This document shows positions 6,826-10,045 of a DNA stretch of 10,045 nt, in pieces; the stretch's first letter is position 1; each line of letters starts with the position of its first letter. Source of the DNA: Bacteroidota bacterium (lineage in GTDB: Bacteria > Bacteroidota > Bacteroidia > AKYH767-A > JABDAW01); contig JAHEYM010000112.1 of the NCBI GenBank assembly GCA_023251595.1, forward strand, positions 1 through 10,045, read 5' to 3'. Under the pieces are notes generated by a model. That model was not told the origin of the DNA. It saw nothing but the letters and a program-made list of their open reading frames with translations, and did not search any database. The translations under genes were made by a program, and so were the position numbers.

Positions 6826-7242
6826 TTAATGACTTGCCATTGTTTTACCGAATTCACGAATGTAATTCACCAATTGCCACCGTTGGGTTTCGGTAAGAAT
6901 ACTTGCATAAGGCGCCATAGGAGCTTTTCCTGTACTCATTTTCCAAAATATTGCTCCATCACTTTGATTTTGCACTTTCGCACTAGTATGATCTGCCGGA
7001 CGCGGATCTAAATTCATTCCTGCGATTCCATCGCCTTTTCCTTTATCTCCATGACAAATAGAACACATCTGATTATAAAGTTTCTTTCCTTCCATGGTTG
7101 CATCTGCATCGCCTTTCAGCGGATTAACCATGACATTCGCAATCATAGGTGCAACCCAGTCACCGCCTTGAAAACTCTTTCCTGCAGTTGTAAGAACAAA
7201 TATGCAGGCTAATGTTCCGAGAATTTTTGTGATCGTTTTCAT
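6826..7242 (-). CDS. Periplasmic monohaem cytochrome c
   Basis: 138 aa from ATG 7242. I prefer this start to an in-frame ATG at 7323 because it gives a normal signal peptide (MKTITKILGTLACIFVLTTAGKSF), has an A-rich leader, and lies downstream of the consensus promoter; the upstream ATG lies at the -33/-7 spacer edge and would add a signal-less, cysteine-rich leader. One haem c motif, CSICHGDKGKGDG, lies at 60-72. The distal ligand is probably M109 in APMAPY, followed by the C-terminal helix LTETQRWQLVNYIREFGK. The pattern is that of class I cytochromes c such as the CcoP/cbb3 subunit III-like group. It is a soluble or loosely attached electron carrier and the first gene of the cytochrome-porin-cytochrome unit. 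Confidence 0.85.
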   Translation of the reverse strand: MKTITKILGTLACIFVLTTAGKSFQGGDWVAPMIANVMVNPLKGDADATMEGKKLYNQMCSICHGDKGKGDGIAGMNLDPRPADHTSAKVQNQSDGAIFWKMSTGKAPMAPYASILTETQRWQLVNYIREFGKTMASH

Positions 7243-7275
7243 TTTGAAGATTTTTTTGGTAGCGTGATAACAATT

Positions 7276-7289
7276 GATGTTATAACATC
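7276..7289. promoter_or_regulatory. Perfect 14-bp palindrome at the predicted transcription start
   Basis: GATGTTATAACATC is fully self-complementary and lies immediately downstream of the -7 element, about at +1 to +14 of the predicted cytochrome transcript. This is a typical repressor position. It has some look of an Rrf2/NsrR-type site (GATG...CATC) but the regulator cannot be named from sequence alone. Confidence 0.45.
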
Positions 7290-7294
7290 GGTTA

Positions 7295-7324
7295 CAAAGG
7301 TACGTCAAGATTAAGCCATCCAAA
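7295..7324 (-). promoter_or_regulatory. Bacteroidota-type promoter for the cytochrome-porin-cytochrome unit
   Basis: The minus strand carries TTTG (7324-7321), an 18-bp spacer and TACCTTTG (7302-7295), an exact match to the Bacteroidota -33 TTTG / -7 TAnnTTTG consensus at acceptable spacing. Transcription would start near 7288, leaving a leader of about 45 nt before the ATG at 7242. Confidence 0.7.
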
Positions 7325-7359
7325 TGACTTTTCGGGGTAAATTATATGATAAAGATCAT

Positions 7360-7392
7360 AAAAAAACCCGGTGTGTCTTTCGACAACCGGGC
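7360..7392 (-). terminator. Strong intrinsic terminator after the DUF5777-like gene
   Basis: GCCCGGTTGTC pairs with GACACACCGGG on the minus strand (ten pairs, one bulged base at 7373) around a GAAA tetraloop, followed by seven T. It is a textbook factor-independent terminator for minus-strand transcription, about 100 bp after the stop codon at 7490. The plus-strand side also has CTTTTT after the stem, so it may work both ways. It ends the upstream cassette just before the next promoter. Confidence 0.85.
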
Positions 7393-7409
7393 TTTTTCCC
7401 CTCCCTCAT

Positions 7410-7431
7410 TCAGTCCCGAAATCAGGACTGA
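7410..7431. repeat. Small inverted repeat in the 3' untranslated region
   Basis: TCAGTCC and GGACTGA form a 7-bp hairpin with an 8-nt loop between the DUF5777-like gene and its terminator. It has no T-tract of its own. It may stabilise the transcript 3' end or be incidental. Confidence 0.4.
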
Positions 7432-7444
7432 TCTCCCTCTTATT

Positions 7445-7480
7445 TTCCTCTTTCTCTTTCTGTTTCTGTTTCTGTTACTC
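7445..7480. repeat. Short hexanucleotide tandem repeat (TTTCTG)
   Basis: Three exact TTTCTG units (7457-7474) are flanked by degenerate units TTCCTC, TTTCTC and TTACTC in the same 6-base register. The minus-strand RNA would be purine-rich (CAGAAA repeats) just after the stop codon of the barrel gene. It is non-coding as far as can be seen. Confidence 0.6.
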
Positions 7481-7489
7481 TTTTTCCAA

Positions 7490-8392
7490 CTATCGTTTCG
7501 TGATATTAAACCCGATACAATATCTGCTGGTTTTGAAATTATTCTGATTATAGAAATTATTAACCTGCGGAACTATATATTGATAATTTCCTAAAAATAT
7601 CTGGAACGTGTGTGTAGCGGTTGCCATTTGTATTCCGAAGCTGACATTCGGACGTGGATTATTTGCAAAATGTGTAGTCATCGGTTGATCATAATTTACG
7701 ATGACCGCCATTTTATCAGTAAATTCATAACTTCCCAAGAATGCCATCGCAATATGTGCATTATTCATCGTGGGTTGAATAGAATCTTCGCGACTCACAT
7801 TTCCGGCAACAAGATTATAATTATATGCAGGTACATTATTATAGTACGACATACTTGGTGCTACCTGAACAGATAATTTTTTCGTAATTTTTCTGGCGAA
7901 CATCAGTTGGTGGAAATATGAAACCCGATCAATGTTATTGACGAAATTTCCTGCTTTCTCGCGAGTGTCAATTCCTACGTTACCATAATAGGTAACACTC
8001 AGTGGCCAACCTCCGGTAACAGATTGTTTGATAATGGAATACTTTGCATTAACATCCCACATCATACGTTCCTTTGTGAAACCAATGCCCACAGCGAGAT
8101 TATTAATGGGAACATAGCTGAAACCCAAACGGATATTACTCGGTGCATAAAGTCCGAGAAAATCTTTATACCCATTATTAATGAGCCCGAACCGGTGTTG
8201 AATCACAAATTCAAATACACTTTTATTCGGCACCATACAGGTTTGATTATCGATGATCAGACTCCCGGCGAACATGTGTTTGATGGGTTTTACTTTCACG
8301 GAATCTGCTGCATTGAGGTTACTTGTTGCAATCAGAACATAAAACAATGTCAATTGCAAACTATAGAATGATATTTTTTTCAAAGTTTTCAT
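7490..8392 (-). CDS. DUF5777-like outer-membrane beta-barrel protein
   Basis: 300 aa with a signal peptide (cleavage near NLNA at 25-28). The mature protein is beta-strand rich and fits my recollection of the DUF5777 family of Bacteroidota: AGSLIIDNQTCMVPNKSVFEFVIQHRFGLINNGYKDFLGLYAPSN at roughly 42-86, then IRLGFSY, a KYSIIKQ...LSVTYYGN block, and a C-terminal HTFQIFLGNYQ...IGFNITKR. No haem motif is present. The function of the family is not known to me; members occur beside c-type cytochromes and haem-binding domain proteins, as here, which suggests an outer-membrane part of a redox or transport system. It lies 57 bp after the CX4CH lipoprotein gene and is the last gene before the strong terminator at 7360-7392. 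A general porin-like function cannot be excluded. Confidence 0.75.
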   Translation of the reverse strand: MKTLKKISFYSLQLTLFYVLIATSNLNAADSVKVKPIKHMFAGSLIIDNQTCMVPNKSVFEFVIQHRFGLINNGYKDFLGLYAPSNIRLGFSYVPINNLAVGIGFTKERMMWDVNAKYSIIKQSVTGGWPLSVTYYGNVGIDTREKAGNFVNNIDRVSYFHQLMFARKITKKLSVQVAPSMSYYNNVPAYNYNLVAGNVSREDSIQPTMNNAHIAMAFLGSYEFTDKMAVIVNYDQPMTTHFANNPRPNVSFGIQMATATHTFQIFLGNYQYIVPQVNNFYNQNNFKTSRYCIGFNITKR

Positions 8393-8449
8393 ATTTATTT
8401 TTTTGCTGCTTTATTCATTAATAATACTATTTACAATTACATTATTTGA

Positions 8450-8845
8450 TTAATTTTTCTTCGCACCTTGTTTGATCCAGGCAAGTGTAAGAGCATTCAG
8501 ACCGCCGGGATTTGTTGGTTTACCCATCGGCATCGCGGGACTAAGTGCGCCTGTGAGAAACTTGTATAATTTGCTGTTTTCCGGTACGGATGTATCTATA
8601 TACTTACCGTTCATCAGTGAAGTATATGCTTTGGCAGCGGTAAGGTCTGGTGCTTTACCTCCTGCATTGTGGCAACCGCTCACAGCGCAATTCGCAGTAA
8701 ACAGCGGAACGAGATCTTTATTGAAATACACGGTTTTTGTAACTACCTCATCTTTCAATTTCACAATCAAAGTCGAGTCTTTTGCGCACCCCGCGATGAA
8801 CAAGACACTCAGAATTATGACTGGTATTTTTATTTTATTATTCAT
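8450..8845 (-). CDS. Cytochrome c-like lipoprotein with a CX4CH haem motif
   Basis: 131 aa. A lipoprotein signal (MNNKIKIPVIILSVLFIAGC) gives C20 as the lipid-bearing cysteine. The mature part has FTANCAVSGCHNAGG at 49-63: C53 and C58-H59 form a CX4CH haem-attachment motif instead of the usual CX2CH. Further on, MPMGKP (105-110) offers a methionine ligand and LAWIKQGAKKN ends the protein with the short helix common in such domains. It resembles the small cytochrome-like lipoproteins of Bacteroidota and Planctomycetota. It is predicted to be envelope-anchored and to pass electrons to or from its neighbours, the haem-binding domain protein 48 bp upstream and the barrel 57 bp downstream. Covalent haem attachment through the wider spacing is likely but not certain. 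Confidence 0.75.
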   Translation of the reverse strand: MNNKIKIPVIILSVLFIAGCAKDSTLIVKLKDEVVTKTVYFNKDLVPLFTANCAVSGCHNAGGKAPDLTAAKAYTSLMNGKYIDTSVPENSKLYKFLTGALSPAMPMGKPTNPGGLNALTLAWIKQGAKKN

Positions 8846-8893
8846 ATCGGGAAAAGTTTTTAGTGTTATATATATACCTAATTAAATTTCCGA

Positions 8894-10045
8894 TTACTGT
8901 TCAAAACGCAGGAGGAGACCGGCAACAATTGCGTGTTCTTCATTCGCGTGATTAAACATCGCACCTATACCGAATGGATGATCTTCGAGACTGCTGAAAT
9001 CAACATCCTCTTTTAATAAATCGCCTGTATTTAATTTACGTTTCAAAAGAATTCTCCAACCTGTACCGGTGTAATACATGTTCGCTGAAATATCTGCTTT
9101 GCTACCCGAGTAGGGACCTACGATACTACCAGGAACAACCTTTGGTCCATCGCCAGCACCGATTTGTTGATAGTCAGTTCCGACATTAGGATCTATCGTT
9201 GTCGAATTTGCAAGTGTTAGCACACCATTTGAATCAACTGCGATCACTTTAATTGCAGTTCCACTAACTGTATCGCTGACAAATATTGCATTATAATTAG
9301 TTCTGTTTGGAATAACAAAAATCGGAACCTTTGTAGTTGCAGTCATACCGGTAATAGTCAATGTTTGTGAATTGGTTTTTCCACCATCGGTTGTAACTAA
9401 TTGAGGATCTGTTTTACGACCATTTGCATTTAAAGCACCAAGACCCCAATCTTCATACTCATCAGATGCCTGATGCATGTAGGTACCTTGTACAGCCCGA
9501 ACTCTCCACTGATCAACTTTTTCTTCCGGACCATTGGTTCTCATTCTTGTTCCAAAAACGGGAACAGGAACAATATTTCCGGTTAATGTATCCAATTTAT
9601 AAGTAGGAACATTTACGTGGCAGCAAGCGTAGCAACTCAGACTACTGAATGTAGCACATGAATTATCTATATTCCATAACATTGTATAGGTGTCTTGAGT
9701 AAACCCTTCTCTGGTAACATTTCCATTTAGATCAACAACCGGTGCTCCTGATTCCTGCGCCCATCTTTTTGTTGTTGGATTAAAATACCAATAGGAACTT
9801 TTATCTCCTTTAAAAGGAACAGGAAATTCAACAAGGAACCAGATATTTGTGTTATCGTGTGCAGAACGTAAAGTAATATCCGTGCTGTTTCCGATAAAAC
9901 CATCGAAAGTGTTATTACCTGCATCAGGAACAACCGCATGTACGGTAAGTTTCTTCGCATTACCCCAGGCAGCATCGAGTGTACCATCCCAAATATAGCC
10001 TGTTGTAGTGTTTACATCAATCCCAAGTGGTGAAGTTAACTTCAT
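8894..10045 (-). CDS. Ethylbenzene dehydrogenase-like haem-binding domain protein, 5' end probably outside the window
   Basis: 383 codons to the window edge. The ATG at the very edge is probably internal, since no signal peptide follows it and the domain begins at once. The sequence fits the cytochrome c-552/DMSO reductase-type haem-binding domain (EB_dh family, related to the gamma subunit of ethylbenzene dehydrogenase): IWDGTLDAAWGNAKKLTVH at 18-36, DITLRSAHDNTNIWFLVEF at 56-74, DTYTMLWNI at 118-126, CYACCH at 138-143, DQWRVRAV at 178-185, GWRILLKRKLNTGD at 329-342, and PFGIGAMFNHANEEHA at 357-372. CYACCH reads as CX3CH, a possible covalent haem c site. Residues about 205-315 form an S/T/N/G-rich beta-like insert. 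It is presumably periplasmic and bound to redox partners; no molybdenum catalytic subunit is visible in the window. Confidence 0.72.
   Translation of the reverse strand: MKLTSPLGIDVNTTTGYIWDGTLDAAWGNAKKLTVHAVVPDAGNNTFDGFIGNSTDITLRSAHDNTNIWFLVEFPVPFKGDKSSYWYFNPTTKRWAQESGAPVVDLNGNVTREGFTQDTYTMLWNIDNSCATFSSLSCYACCHVNVPTYKLDTLTGNIVPVPVFGTRMRTNGPEEKVDQWRVRAVQGTYMHQASDEYEDWGLGALNANGRKTDPQLVTTDGGKTNSQTLTITGMTATTKVPIFVIPNRTNYNAIFVSDTVSGTAIKVIAVDSNGVLTLANSTTIDPNVGTDYQQIGAGDGPKVVPGSIVGPYSGSKADISANMYYTGTGWRILLKRKLNTGDLLKEDVDFSSLEDHPFGIGAMFNHANEEHAIVAGLLLRFEQ

Noticed and set aside
7243..7323. Longer start for the cytochrome c gene at ATG 7323
   Set aside because: It would add 27 residues ahead of a normal signal peptide and place the start codon inside the predicted promoter, upstream of the expected transcription start.
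8472..8885. Plus-strand open frame of 137 codons opposite the CX4CH lipoprotein gene
   Set aside because: It lies antisense to a gene with a clear lipobox and haem motif, its own translation has no recognisable domain, and every supported gene is on the minus strand.
8894..10045. Complete gene starting at the ATG at the window edge
   Set aside because: The protein would lack a signal peptide although its haem motif and neighbours demand export, and the frame stays open to the very edge, so the true start is probably outside.
1..10045. Mobile element, CRISPR array or tRNA
   Set aside because: No transposase or integrase frame, no regularly spaced direct repeats, and no cloverleaf-like sequence was seen on either strand.

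Overview
All eleven genes in this window lie on the minus strand, so transcription runs from high to low coordinates. The organism looks like a Bacteroidota (or close FCB-group) bacterium. The DNA is AT-rich, start codons are preceded by A/T-rich leaders rather than Shine-Dalgarno boxes, one promoter matches the Bacteroidota TTTG / TAnnTTTG consensus exactly, and the envelope proteins (a DUF5777-type barrel, small c-type cytochrome lipoproteins) are of types common there. This placement is inferred; no rRNA or marker gene is present.

Layout in transcription order: (1) 10045-7490, an envelope redox cassette: an ethylbenzene-dehydrogenase-like haem-binding domain protein cut by the window edge, a lipoprotein with a CX4CH haem motif, and a DUF5777-like outer-membrane barrel, closed by a strong hairpin terminator at 7360-7392. 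(2) 7324-5221: a consensus promoter with a perfect 14-bp palindrome near the expected transcription start, a periplasmic monohaem cytochrome c, a porin, a small cytochrome c lipoprotein, then a second hairpin. (3) 5176-1: a regulatory region with three inverted repeats, one FNR/CRP-like, followed by a hemerythrin gene and bcrC-bcrB-bcrA-bcrD, the four subunits of an ATP-dependent (class I) benzoyl-CoA reductase. The last gene runs off the window.

bcrCBAD encode a soluble, extremely oxygen-sensitive enzyme that uses ATP and reduced ferredoxin to dearomatise benzoyl-CoA, the central intermediate of anaerobic aromatic degradation. Subunit order is that of Thauera bcrCBAD and Rhodopseudomonas badDEFG. 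The unusual points are the hemerythrin, whose stop codon abuts the bcrC start codon with no spacer, the apparent Bacteroidota background, and the two cytochrome/barrel modules directly upstream. A working model is that the hemerythrin binds or scavenges O2 (or NO) to protect or regulate the reductase, while the envelope cytochromes serve the respiratory chain that reoxidises carriers from aromatic catabolism. The hemerythrin-BCR link rests on gene structure; the link to the cytochrome modules rests on proximity only. No ferredoxin, dienoyl-CoA hydratase, benzoate-CoA ligase, tRNA, rRNA, CRISPR array or insertion sequence was seen. The longest stretch without a gene (7243-7489) is under 300 bp.
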